From: Adenophora triphylla var. japonica
Lineage: Eukaryota > Streptophyta > Magnoliopsida > Asterales > Campanulaceae
Direction of reading: 5' to 3'
Length of the DNA: 64,000 nucleotides
Assembly (NCBI GenBank): GCA_022495995.1
Contig: JAFEMH010000929.1
Coordinates: forward strand, 124,001-188,000
Both the position numbers and the translations under genes were made by a program. The notes under the pieces are model-generated. The model was given only the letters and a program-made list of their open reading frames with translations, ran no database searches and was not told the origin of the DNA. Below, piece by piece: positions 1-9,327 of the stretch (the first letter of the stretch is position 1; each line of letters starts with the position of its first letter).

Positions 1-795
1 GTGATGCGTGCGGAGTCTCGGCCATCCAGAGCTCCAGCTTCACTCGATCGCCCCTATCACCAGAGGACGCCGAGAGAAAGACCAAGCGTCACAGGACATT
101 GGCACCTCAGGCATCATCTGCAGTCTCTCCCTTAACCACATGGTAAGCATAGCGGGACTCCTTCCCCACATGTATCGGCTACCGGTCGCCATCCGACCTA
201 TGCCCAGGAACATCTCGCCCAAGACCAATGGCACGATGTCTCCCCCGCTTCGGCACTGCCTCACCAGGTCTAGTACACTGTAATGGCAGACACCCAGAGA
301 TGTGAATGTGAACAGAGTAGCAATCACGCAAAGAGCAAACGCGTCCCACGTAAAGACGCTCCCCTCAGCTTCGACAATCTTTCGGGCAGTCCCAAAATGT
401 CAACATAATCGGTATTCAGTATCAGCATCCCGTATGCCTCTCTAGCCGAGATACCAAGCAAAGACACTAGTTTCTCAACAGTGGCCATGCCACCAGCATA
501 CAGAAGAACTAGCTATTCCGTCTCGTGTCCTCCTGCACGGCCGGAAATCTTCGAATGTAGGAGTGATTTCGTTGTACGAAAAGCTGTACACGTTCCTCCG
601 TACATCCCAAAACCGAGACGCTGCTCTCAAAAGATCCCAATATGGCATGAGCTCCTTCAAAGCCCAAACAGATTTCATCCCGTAACAACCTTCAAAAAAT
701 CCCTTGTTTTGCCTCGTGTGGTTTCGTACCCACGACTGAAAGTTTTCCAAGTATCTCTCTTGCATCCGAGACGACAACTTAGGAAAGGGAGCCAT
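1..795 (-). pseudogene. DUF7745/plant-mobile-domain-like gene, antisense in element C (broken, 5' part)
   Basis: The frame opens at an ATG at 793-795 and reads leftwards. Its N-terminal third contains LLRAASRFWDVRRNVYSFSY followed by NEITPTFEDFR, which parallels LLRAAAKFWDVRRHVYCFSY at about 52780 in element B. A frameshift near 520 breaks it. A second segment (327-40) in another frame has CHYSVLDLVRQC and GGDIVPLVLGE, typical of the middle of DUF7745/PMD-like proteins encoded in plant transposable elements. These proteins resemble the plant mobile domain family, whose host members MAIN and MAIL1 act in silencing. The biochemical role of the element-borne copies is unknown. The gene is antisense to element C, runs off the left edge and is not functional as it stands. 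Family call is moderately sure; function is not inferred. Confidence 0.65.
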
Positions 796-921
796 GACAG
801 AAAATGAAGAAAAGCCTTAAGAATTGGAAAGGAATTCAGCCAAATGATCGAAACAAAGGCGTAGTCTTTACAAATTGCAAAGCTGAAACTACAATTTAAA
901 GGAATCTGGAAATTCAATCCT

Positions 922-935
922 AGTCCGGCCGGACT
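922..935. promoter_or_regulatory. 14-bp palindrome upstream of the antisense gene of element C
   Basis: AGTCCGGCCGGACT is a perfect palindrome lying 127 bp upstream of the ATG of the antisense gene (795, minus strand). The same sequence recurs at 3759-3772 and, with one mismatch, at 3851-3864 in the LTR promoter of the same element. I infer a cis-regulatory site; binding is not shown. Confidence 0.5.
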
Positions 936-1596
936 CTCCTTGCAGTTGACCCGATCAACTCTGCAGCCAGCTGCTCCCAAATTGGAAGCAATTCCAAACA
1001 ATCCCCTATTCACACCTTTATGAAACCAACAGTGCAGTTAATTAAATATTAGTGCATATAGGCTTAAATTTTGACCCGTTCAATTTTTAATGCATGTTTC
1101 ATTTTATTTTTTGATCAACCTACTTGCTTATTTATCGAAAATAAAGGAAGGTAATCACAGAATAAATGTGCGAAGTACAGGTTCCGCCCCACGGGCGCCT
1201 TTTCGAATACAGTTCAAATCAAATTGTTCCTGACAATACATGCATTTTTGTCTAAACAAAGAAAGGGAGGACTACTCCGAGTCCTGCTCGTCATCCGAGC
1301 ACTCGACGTACTGCTCCGCCGCTGCCGGATCCGTCGCAAATAAGAAGTCGCCAAATTCCTCCAGGCAGGAATATGCAAAAGGCCTCCTCGGCGTATGCGA
1401 ACTCGAGGACTCTCCCCTCTCGTGCCCCGAGTGCGAAGAAGAAGGAGCTCCAAACCCAGCCGTTCCGCTCGCAAACTGGCCAAATCCCTGTGCAAAGTCC
1501 TCCCCACCAGCTGTGGGAGCAGGCGAATCTCTCGGCCTAGACGGCCTCGGCTCACGAACATCCACGCTCCTCCGGGAACTGCACCACATGAACGCC
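936..1596 (-). pseudogene. Antisense-gene spacer with a possible PMD-gene C-terminal tail (minus 1631-1272)
   Basis: No complete gene is seen. On the minus strand an open frame ends at 1272 with a serine-rich then acidic tail (AEQYVECSDDEQDSE). In element B the gene lying between the DUF7745-like gene and the repeats also ends in an acidic tail (EDLGEDDDAEESR, about 52020-52065). By position this could be the last exon of the equivalent PMD gene in element C, with the rest replaced by the tandem arrays that begin at 1597. The similarity is compositional rather than residue by residue, so this is tentative. The rest is AT-rich and unassigned. Confidence 0.3.
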
Positions 1597-1807
1597 CGTC
1601 TCCAGACGTTAAATTCCCAGTTAGTTTTCACTAACTCTCGTCTCCAGACATTAAATTCTCAGTTAGTTTTCACTAACGCTCGTCTCCAGACGTTAAATTC
1701 CCAGTTAGTTTTCACTAACGCTCGTCTCCAGACGTTAAATTATCAGTTAGTATTCAATAACGCTTCGTCTCCAGACGTTAAATTCCCAGTTAGTTTTCAC
1801 TAACGCT
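1597..1807 (+). repeat. 42-bp tandem array (5 copies) in the 3' UTR of element C
   Basis: Units begin CGTCTCCAGACGTTAAATTC at 1597, 1639, 1681, 1723 and 1766, giving periods of 42, 42, 42 and 43 bp. Each unit contains the small inverted repeat GTCTCCAGAC and an AGTTAGT...ACTAAC inverted pair. The array is in the hypervariable 3' UTR that Tat elements carry between pol and the 3' LTR. Confidence 0.92.
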
Positions 1808-2420
1808 CGTCTCCTGACGTTAAATTCAATCCCCAGTTGACGTTTGGCGTTCAAATGCTCAATCATGTCTCCGGACATTCCAGTTACAATTTCGTCTACT
1901 GATGTTAAATTCAGTCACCAGTTGACGTTTGACGTTCAAACGCTCAATCATGTCTCCGGACATTCCAGTTACAATTCCGTCTCCTGACGTTAAATTCAAT
2001 CCCCAGTTGACGTTTGACGTTCAAACGCTCAATCATGTCTCCGGACATTCCAGTTACAATTCCGTCTCCTGACGTTAAATTCAATTCCCAGTTGACGTTT
2101 GACGTTCAAACGCTCAATCATGTCTCCGAACATTCCAGTTACAATTCCGTCTCCAGACGTTAAATTCAATTCCCAGTTGACGTTTGACGTTCAAACGCTC
2201 AATCATGTCTCCGGACATTCCAGTTACAATTTCGTCTCCAGACGTTAAATTCAATCCCAGTTGACGTTTGACGTTCAAACGCTCAATCATGTCTCCGGAC
2301 ATTCCAGTTACAATTCCGTCTCCAGACGTTAAATTCAATTCCCAGTTGACGTTTGACGTTCAAACGCTCAATCATGTCTCCGAACATTCCAGTTACAATT
2401 TCGTCTCCAGACGTTAAATT
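1808..2420 (+). repeat. 85-bp tandem array (7 copies plus a partial) in the 3' UTR of element C
   Basis: Units start at 1808, 1893, 1978, 2063, 2148, 2233, 2317 and 2402, so the period is 85 bp, once 84. Each starts with the same 20 bases as the 42-bp repeat and then carries GACGTTTGACGTTCAAACG and a CATGTCTCCGGACAT inverted repeat. The unit looks like a doubled and diverged 42-mer. The GTTTGACGTTCAAAC hairpin resembles the hairpins in this element's LTR at 4680-4990. Confidence 0.93.
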
Positions 2421-2450
2421 TTCTAATGGTTTTCACCATCATATATCCCC

Positions 2451-2830
2451 CGGCAGCTGCAATAAGCCCGAACCCCAAGGCACGAACGCCTTGCAACAAT
2501 CCCTCTTCGGCCATCCTCGTAAGCCCGAATATCTTTTTCACTTCAGCAAGTGAACATTCATCTCCCCGGCCGCCAGTCGTAAGCCCGACCGTCCCACTTC
2601 ACCGGCAGCTGCAATAAGCCCGAACCCCAAGGCACGAACGCCTTGCAACAATCCCTCTTCGGCCATCCTCGTAAGCCCGAATATCTTTTTCACTTCAGCA
2701 AGTGAACATTCATCTCCCCGGCCGCCAGTCGTAAGCCCGATCGTTCCACTTCAACGGCAGCTGCAATAAGCCCGCACAACAATCCCTCTTCGGCCATCAA
2801 GGTAAGCCCGAATGCTCATCCCCAGCAGGA
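2451..2830 (+). repeat. 152-bp tandem repeat (about 2.5 copies)
   Basis: The block starting CGGCAGCTGCAATAAGCCCG occurs at 2451, 2603 and 2755; the third copy is internally deleted. Shorter repeats of TCCGGTTTGAGGCGCCACAC follow near 2998, 3039 and 3079. These complete the composite array between the antisense genes and the polypurine tract. Confidence 0.85.
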
Positions 2831-3188
2831 TTCTAAAGAAGAAACGTTGATCCTTCCGAGTTGTTAATAACGCCAGTTTAACACAACCGTTCTCATCATT
2901 ACCGCCCTATCCCCAGCAGAATAAAGCTGGCAGCAGCAATAAGCCCAGTACCCAAGGCACGAACGCCTTCATATCAGGATAAACGTATCCTCACAACTCC
3001 GGTTTGAGGCGCCACACGCCCTCGTAAGCTCCAACAACTCCGGTTTGAGGCACCACACGCCCTCGTCAATATCAGCAGCTCTGGTTTGAGGCGCCACACG
3101 CCCTCGAAGGTTACAGAAGTCCCAGGTTCAGATGCCTCCAAACAGTCTCGCTCAGGTCAGGGTCCCCACGCGCGGCACTTGAACCTAT

Positions 3189-3232
3189 GAACTACGATCG
3201 GCTTGATTCCCGCTCGGGATACGTAGGAATCC
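3189..3232 (+). promoter_or_regulatory. Conserved two-stem 3' UTR motif, type I (element C)
   Basis: The sense strand reads GAACTACG ... ACGTAGGAATCC. CTACG (3192-3196) pairs with CGTAG (3222-3226), and inside them TCCCG (3208-3212) pairs with CGGGA (3215-3219). The same architecture recurs in elements A, B and D with a different inner stem. It lies 108 bp before the polypurine tract. The role is unknown: RNA packaging, 3' processing or reverse-transcription control are possible. Confidence 0.6.
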
Positions 3233-3311
3233 TTTCGCTAAGGGTCCAGCCAGCTGACCGCCCAGGTCTTTCAAAGTAAGGCATCCCGATTTGGATCCTT
3301 ATCTTTTTCAA

Positions 3312-3353
3312 CGACCCCACCTCCTTCGGAGGAGACGTCGCTGAGGGGCTAAC
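3312..3353 (+). promoter_or_regulatory. Pre-PPT hairpin and polypurine tract of element C
   Basis: CCTCC (3320-3324) pairs with GGAGG (3328-3332) over a TTC loop, closed by CGAC (3312-3315) and GTCG (3337-3340). The purine-rich GAGGGGCTAAC (3343-3353) follows and abuts the LTR start TGTAAG at 3354. A polypurine tract at this place primes plus-strand DNA synthesis in LTR retroelements. Confidence 0.7.
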
Positions 3354-3758
3354 TGTAAGTACCCAAATTCGGATCGTCAAAATCCGTCAGAAAGTTAACC
3401 GAAATCCGTTAACTGGCTCGCTCCAGGTTAACCGGAACTCGTTAAACTCCCCGTTGCCATGCCAACGAGACGTCCCGGGACTGCCCCGTGCATCCCGACG
3501 TCGAAGCGTACTTAACACGTGTCATCTCACATAAAAGTATGGCTTTCCCTGAAAAACGCACTTTTCGGCACTTTCCGGGGGCGTTTCGGACATTTTCCGG
3601 ACTGTTATTTTAAAAAATGGACAAAACCGGGACCGGGCAACGAACTCCCACGCATTTGGTGAGTCATGGGACACGTGGCAGCCATGCCATAGCCCACACA
3701 TCACCTTTCAATCAGAAATCAAAGGAAAAAGACTAAAATACCCCTGGTATACAGTCAA

Positions 3759-3890
3759 AGTCCGGCCGGACTCCGTGTGCACATTTTCTGAAATTGCCAG
3801 CAAGCCCCTCAAAATTCCAAAATACCAAAAAACCCCTGGAAAACTGTCTAAGTCCGGTCGGACTCTTACTGCATTTTTCACCTATAAATA
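3759..3890 (+). promoter_or_regulatory. LTR promoter of element C: two palindromes and TATA box
   Basis: AGTCCGGCCGGACT (3759-3772) and AGTCCGGTCGGACT (3851-3864) lie about 120 and 30 bp upstream of TATAAATA (3883-3890). Transcription would start about 30 bp downstream of the TATA box by the usual plant spacing, marking the U3/R border. The palindrome matches the one upstream of the antisense gene at 922-935. Confidence 0.65.
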
Positions 3891-4619
3891 GGAGGGCTGT
3901 CAAAGCCATTTGATAACAACAAAATTACCCCAAAAAAACTCACTACCCCACGGCCCTTGCCAGTTTCACCCCTCCCGAGCTCCCGTTTTGCCTCGATTCG
4001 CGTGACCTCCGTATTTCGATCAAATACGTCCCTCACCACTACGAAACACCGTTTCAAACCTCTTTCCGTGTCCCGTACACACCTTCCGAGCCAAAGGAGT
4101 CGACCCTAGCCATAGGTATAACTCCCTCTCTCTAATCTCTCGTCTCGTCTCGGTTTACACGCCAGTCGCTATAACCGTTTCGAACACCGTTACTGAAATG
4201 TAGACGCCTCCGTCTAACGGGGTCCGATACGTTTTAGCCCCTCGATCCTCTTCTCTTTCCGTAAGAGAAGTAATCACGGGTTAAAACGGCATTCCGACCC
4301 CGTTCCGTTTACTTTTTCTGTCATTTACCATTCCGGATCGATCGATCCGTTGATCGTCATTTACTTTCTGTCATTTACAATTCCGAGCCGTTTTGGATCA
4401 TTGATCGTCATTTACAACTCCGAGCCGTTTGGCTCGTCGATCGTCATTTACGATTCCGGATCATTTGATTCCGTTGATACTGCTTTAAATACTGTCATTT
4501 ACAAAGTCCGACCCGTTTGGATCGTGATAGTATTTACTTTTCAAAGTCCGAGTCGCAACCCGATTCGTTGATTACATGTCATTTAATACATATTTTTCCC
4601 ATAAAAATAGTTAACAATG

Positions 4620-4990
4620 TAATGCCCGATTCAAAATCGGAGTTCGTCCTTCGAACTCTCTTTCAAAACGCGCGAAATGACGTTTGGCCTCCGAACGCTC
4701 ATCTTTCAAACTAAAAGCCGCTATTTGACATTCAAAATCATTTAATACGTATTTTTCCCGTAAAAATCGTTAACAATGAATCGCCCGGTTCAAAACCGGA
4801 GTTCGTCATTCGAACTCCTTTTCAAAAAGCTCAAAATCGACGTTTGCCACGCAAACGCTCATTTCAAACTCAAATCGACGTTTGCCACGCAAACGCTCAT
4901 ATCCGTCTCAAAAACGACGTTTGTCATTCAAACGATCGCTTTTTCAAAAAGTCACCTAATCAACGTTTGACATTCAAACCAAGATTAAGC
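4620..4990. repeat. Run of short hairpins in the R/U5 part of the element C LTR
   Basis: At least seven inverted repeats of the form GTTTGNCATTCAAAC occur, for example CGTTTGCCACGCAAACG twice, CGTTTGTCATTCAAACG, GTTCGTCATTCGAAC and GTTCGTCCTTCGAAC. Arm sequences vary while pairing is kept. They would form serial stem-loops in the transcript leader. Confidence 0.65.
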
Positions 4991-5395
4991 TTGTCATTCA
5001 AGCTCCCTTTTCAAAAACACACACACACACACATGATTTCGAGAAAGGTAGAAAGACTCGTCATACGAGGCATTTTGGGTGATCTCAATATACTCTTCCC
5101 GAAATGTAACGTGACCTCCGAACCTAACAATCTCTGGTACTAAAAAGCTTTTTACTCATTTTTGCTACCAATAAAAATGTTCCCCTGTTTTCAAAGCCTT
5201 TTCCTAAGTTTTTGCTACCAATAAAAACGACACCATTTTCACAAAAGTCGTTTCTCAATGTTTGGGCTCAAAATACAAAAACCGCGTGGCGACTCCTCAT
5301 TTTTTTCCTTTCCATGAAGCGAGGTCTCAGACACCAACCCTCCGCGAAAGACAACCACGTTTCGCACCGCCCGCGCGAAATCCTGGGTAATTTCA

Positions 5396-5444
5396 GGTTG
5401 CCTACGTTCCCCCCGGATTAGAGGGCTCAGGTCTGCGTAGTTCG
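5396..5444 (-). promoter_or_regulatory. Conserved two-stem motif, type II (end of element A pol)
   Basis: CTACG (5402-5406) and CGTAG (5436-5440) form the outer stem, with CCC/GGG-type pairing inside. It lies about 40 bp downstream of the pol stop on the minus strand. The equivalent motif stands at 54914-54960 in element B and 34206-34254 in element D. Confidence 0.5.
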
Positions 5445-5484
5445 ACACTACAAGGAGTGCCAAGAGATGTACAGTTGATCTTCT

Positions 5485-6795
5485 TTAGGTGAAGTATCTG
5501 TGAATTTTACTTTCGTTGACTGGGTTCATGAAGGGATTGCCATCTAGGTCTGTCAGCTTCATGGCACCTCCGGAGAAGATCTTTTGAAGCACGAAAGGGC
5601 CGATCCATGTTGGTTCCCATTTTCCCAGTGGGTTAGTTCGAGTGGGGGGCTTTTCCTTGAGCACTAGATCGCCTTCCCTAATGTCTCAGGACTTGACTTT
5701 CTTGTCGAAAGCTCTGGCCATTCTGCTTTGGTAGGCTCAGATGTGCTCCATGGCCTTTAGCCGACGCTCATCTAGCAAAGCCAGTTCGTCGTGTCAGCTT
5801 CGGAGCGATTCGACTTCGTTGATCTCGTTTTCCAGCAGCACTCCGAGTGAGGGAATTTCCAATTCAACGGGAAGTACTGCTTCCATCCCGTATGTCAGGG
5901 CTAATGGAGTTTCTCCCGTGGCTGTTCTGACTGATGTTCGGTAGCCCCAAAGTTCAAGGTGCAGCTTCTTGGGCCAATCTCGTCCTCGGGTGGTCATTTT
6001 TTGGATGATCCTTTCGAGGGTCTTGTTTGCTGCTTCTACTGCACCATTTGTTTGCGACCTGTAGGGAGAAGACTTGTGGCGTGTGATCTTGAATTCGGCC
6101 AGCAGTCTGTCGCATTCTCCTTCGAAGTGGGACCCATTGTCTGATATGACCTCGTTCGTGATGCCATATCGGCATATGATGTTTTCCTTGAGGAAATGGG
6201 CGACCTTCTTGGAAGTTAGCACCTTGTATGACTTGGCTTCGACTCATTTTGTGAAGTAGTCGATAGCTACCAAGATAAATTCGTGGCCGTTGCTGCCTGG
6301 CGGAGCGATCTTCCCGATAACGTCAATTTCGTTAGTGGCGAAGGGCCAGGAAGTAGTCATGCAATAGAGATCATGAGGAGGTAGATGATTCAGGTTGGAG
6401 AACCATTGGCACTTGTCGCAGCTTCGGACAAAGTGGATGCAGTCTGCCTCCATGGAGATCCAGTAGTAGCCTATTCAAAGAATGATCTGCATCAGGGCTC
6501 TGGCGTTCATGTGGGGGCCGCAAGGCCCATTGTGGACTTCGTTCATGAGCTTGTTTGCTTTTTCCTGGCTGATGCAGCGTAGGAGCGGTCCTTGGTAGCG
6601 CTTTTTGTATAGCATGTCTCCAAGGATGACAAAGTGAGATGCGAGGCATTTTAGGGCCATGATGCTCTTGGATTTGATTCCTTCTTTGCGTTGGCCTTCC
6701 TCGTTCATGAAGGCGGTTTCCCCATTCTTGAGGTATTGGAAGATTTGATTGTACCATGGCTCGTTGATGGGCTCGGGTTCTAGTTCGATCTCGTA
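5485..6795 (-). pseudogene. pol: Integrase of element A (broken)
   Basis: Integrase inserts the cDNA copy into the genome. On the minus strand one sees the HHCC zinc-binding region (EVHNGPCGPHMNARAL, then CIHFVRSCDKCQ). The catalytic core follows with D in IDVIGKI and FILVAIDYFTK, D in VISDNGSHFEG and E in TNGAVEAANKTLE. The C-terminal part ends NPVNESKIHRYFT at a stop at 5485-5487. In-frame stops occur after MQIIL, after DYFTK and near 5750, and a frameshift separates this part from the RNase H. All catalytic acidic residues are still readable. The close relative at 54960-56270 in element B has the same motifs. Confidence 0.9.
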
Positions 6796-7250
6796 GAGTT
6801 AGCGAGAATTTCCTTTCTTCCCACTTTGAATGGCTTGATTGCCTTCCCTTCGGGGATTTCCACAAGTGAAGCCAAAGTGGCTAAGGCGTCTGTAAACCGG
6901 TTTCGGTCTCTTGGCAAGTAGTGGAAGGTGACCTCTTTAAATTGCGTGATGAGGTCTTCCATGCAAGCGTGGTATTTTTGCAAGCCTGGGTCTATTTGTT
7001 TCCACTTGTTGGAAACTTGATTGATGATCACGGCTGAGTCCCCGTAGACCTCAAGTTTCTGGACATTCCTTTCGAGTGCGGCCTCTAGTCCGGCGGCGCA
7101 AGCTTCGTATTCGGCGGCATTGTTGGTTACCTTAAAATTCAGCTTTATGGCGATTGGGGTGTGCTCGTCCTTTGGGTCGACCAAGAGCATACCAATGCCA
7201 TTTCCTCTTTTGTTGGGTGCTCCGTCGAAGAACAGTTACCATCAGTTTTC
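6780..7250 (-). pseudogene. pol: Second (archaeal-type) RNase H of element A
   Basis: This domain removes RNA from RNA-DNA hybrids. Four acidic positions are visible in order: FDGA (about 7225), TNNAAEYEA, VYGDSAVI and RFTDALATLAS. The aRNH fold placed between the normal RNase H and integrase is the recognised signature of the Tat group. A stop just before the FDGA motif interrupts the frame, so the open segment starts at 7190. The catalytic residues look intact; the gene as a whole is dead because of neighbouring lesions. Confidence 0.85.
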
Positions 7251-7385
7251 GTCTTCAAGTGTGAAGATTCCTTCATCTGGAAATTGTGGCTCGGGGCCTT
7301 GGGCCTTGTCGGTTGGGAATTTGGCCAGTTGCTCGGCCATTACCCGTCCCTTGATTGACTTCTGGTTCACGTACTTGATGTCAAA

Positions 7386-8767
7386 CTATGCTAGGAAGAA
7401 AGACCATTTGGCGAGCCTCATTGACAGAGATGGTTTGTCGAAGAGGTATTTGACTGGGGCCATTTTACAGACCAAGTACACTGTGTGCGACTGCATGTAG
7501 TGTCGTAATTTTCCGACAACCCATACTAGAGCTGTGTAGGTTTTCTCGAGGGCTGAGTAGTTGAGCTCGCTAGCTTGGAACTTTCGACTGACGAAGTAGA
7601 TGGCATTCTCGACTCGTGACTCTTTCTTTTCTTGACAGAGCATGGCTCCAATTGCGGTGTCGATCACAGTTAGGTATAGCAAAAGTGGCTTCTCCTTGTG
7701 GGGAGGGCAGAGGATTGGAGGACTCACAAGTTACACCTTTATATTTTCAAAGGCATCTTGGCATTCCGGGTTCCATTCGATGTCTGCATTTTTCTTCATT
7801 AGTCTGAAGATTGGCTCGCACATGGAGGTCAACTGATTGACGAAGCGGCTGATGTACTGCAGGCGGCCCATGAAGCTTTTTACTTCTGTTTGGGTATGCG
7901 GTGGTCTCATTTCGATTATGGCCTTGATCTTTTGAGGATCAACTTCGATGCCTCGCTCGGTGACCATGTATCCTAAGACTTTGCCTCGAATGACTCCAAA
8001 TGTGCATTTGGCAGGGTTTAACCTCATTGAGTGTTTTTGGAGTCGATTGAAGAACTTTCTCAGTTCAGTGAGGTGTTGTCCATCTGATCCCTTTGAGTGG
8101 ATGATCATGTCATCGACGTACACTTCGATCTCTTTGTGGATCATGTCGTGGAAGAGGGCGGTTGCTGCCCGTTGGTAGGTAGCCCTAGTGTTCTTTAGTC
8201 CGAACGGCATCACTGTATAGCAGTAGGTTCCCTAGAGGTTGTGAAGGCTATTTTTTCTTGGTCTTCTTCGGCCATCTTGATTTGATTGTAGCCGGTGAAT
8301 CTATCCACGAAGGACTTAACTTTGAAATTGGCCATAGTGTCTTCCAATATGTCTATGTTTGGTAGTGGTAAGTCTTCCTTGGGACTTGCTTTGTTGAGAT
8401 CTCGGAAGTCCATGCAGCAGCGTACTTTTCCGTTGGCCTTAGTGACCGTGACTATGTTGGAGAGCCATGTCAGGTATTCGATCATCCTTATGAAGACGAC
8501 TTGGAGTATCTTTTCAATCTCTTCTTTGACTTGTAAAGACCATTCCGGCTTGATTCGGCGTAGCTTTTGCTTGATGGACTTAGCCTCGGGATTCAAGGGA
8601 ATCCAATGTTCCACTATGGCTGGATCTAAGCCGGGCATGTCTTGGTAAGACCAACCGAACACGTCCAAAAATTCTTTGACCAGTGCAGTCAATGTGTTTT
8701 GCTCAGTGCCGGTGAAGAAACTTCCGATTTGCGTCTCTTTTGGCTCTTCAGCAGTTCCCAAATTCAC
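7386..8767 (-). pseudogene. pol: Reverse transcriptase and first RNase H of element A (frameshifted)
   Basis: The reverse transcriptase starts with a segment (8767-8210) holding KVRCCMDFRDLNKA and SFVDRFTGYNQI, which includes the first catalytic aspartate. A frameshift near 8212 leads into MMPFGLKNTRATYQRA and then YVDDM (residues 32-36 of the 8213-7731 segment), the catalytic pair. The connection and gypsy RNase H follow at 7727-7386, with YLTVIDTAIGAMLCQ and the ELNYSALEKTYTALVWVVGK region. The LTR-gypsy family is certain. At least one frameshift and one stop (at about 7730) prevent a full polyprotein. Confidence 0.92.
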
Positions 8768-9327
8768 TTGGGTTAATACCTCCTCGGCAGCTTGGGCCCG
8801 ATTTTTCTCTCGTTTGACAACATGCTTAAAGATGTGTTTAATGTATTGTTCATTTAATGTGTCTGCTTCTTTATCAAGTGAATCGTTATTAACACTTTGT
8901 GTGTTAGTTAATTTATCAGTTGTTAAAGATGCAATGAGAGGATACTCGGAAAGGTCGAAACTTTCATTAAGAGCATATGGGAATACATTATTGGCAATGA
9001 GATCATAATCTTCTGGCGTAAGGCCATCAGATGACTCGAGAGACTCAAATTCAAAGACAATGGACTTAAATGGGTTTTGACTCTGGACTCCAGGACGCGA
9101 GGGGTTAGACCAAGTTGTTCGATCATGTCCTACTTGTTGGCGGCAGGTCTGGAGAAGGTGGCCCAGTTTTTGAGTGGAAATGTCGATGAGCTTGAAAGGA
9201 GGCGAGGGTCGAAAGGCTTCGCGCTGCTGTTCCCAATCATGGCTACCATGGAGTTATCAGAAACAAAATCGATTAGGTCTAGCACCTCGATTTCTTCACT
9301 GAAGAGTTGGTGGAGCAATGGCTCATT
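8768..9327 (-). pseudogene. Protease-RT linker of element A
   Basis: About 560 bp between the protease frame stop (9328) and the reverse transcriptase frame. Fragments of an open frame are seen (9318-9130, 9126-8923) but no recognisable domain. Stretches correspond to 56290-56900 in element B, for example the NGTFEVC-rich block around 8840. It is most likely the decayed linker of the polyprotein. Confidence 0.5.

Larger units (their letters stand above)
1..5395 (+). mobile_element. Element C: 3' part of a Tat-like Ty3/gypsy LTR retrotransposon
   Basis: Only the 3' portion is in the window; the 5' LTR, gag and pol would lie left of position 1. In + sense the order is antisense PMD/DUF7745-like pseudogene, tandem repeats, structured 3' UTR motif, polypurine tract, then a 3' LTR ending at 5395. 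At 5396 the sequence switches without a gap to the pol-proximal 3' UTR of element A, which reads on the other strand. The layout matches element B at 45087-58484. The Tat assignment rests on that shared layout and on LTR termini (TGTAAGTACCC...GGGTAATTTCA) like those of A and B. The expected 5-bp duplication is GGTTG (5396-5400), but its partner is outside the window. Confidence 0.8.
3354..5395 (+). repeat. 3' LTR of element C (2,042 bp)
   Basis: It starts TGTAAGTACCC right after a polypurine tract and ends GGGTAATTTCA at the junction with element A. A TATA box (TATAAATA, 3883-3890) gives + orientation. Upstream of it in U3 are the palindromes 3759-3772 and 3851-3864. Downstream, 4320-5010 is a degenerate run of short hairpins. 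An (AC)n tract lies at 5017-5033. ORFs here are short and unsupported as genes. Confidence 0.88.

Noticed and set aside
1240..1803. 187-codon plus-strand ORF
   Set aside because: Its second half is translation of the 42-bp array (LQTLNSQLVFTNARLQTLNS pattern) and its first half lies opposite a more plausible acidic tail on the minus strand. No known domain.
1597..3110. CRISPR-like repeat arrays
   Set aside because: Units are contiguous or spaced by diverged repeats without unique equal-length spacers, and the genome is a plant.
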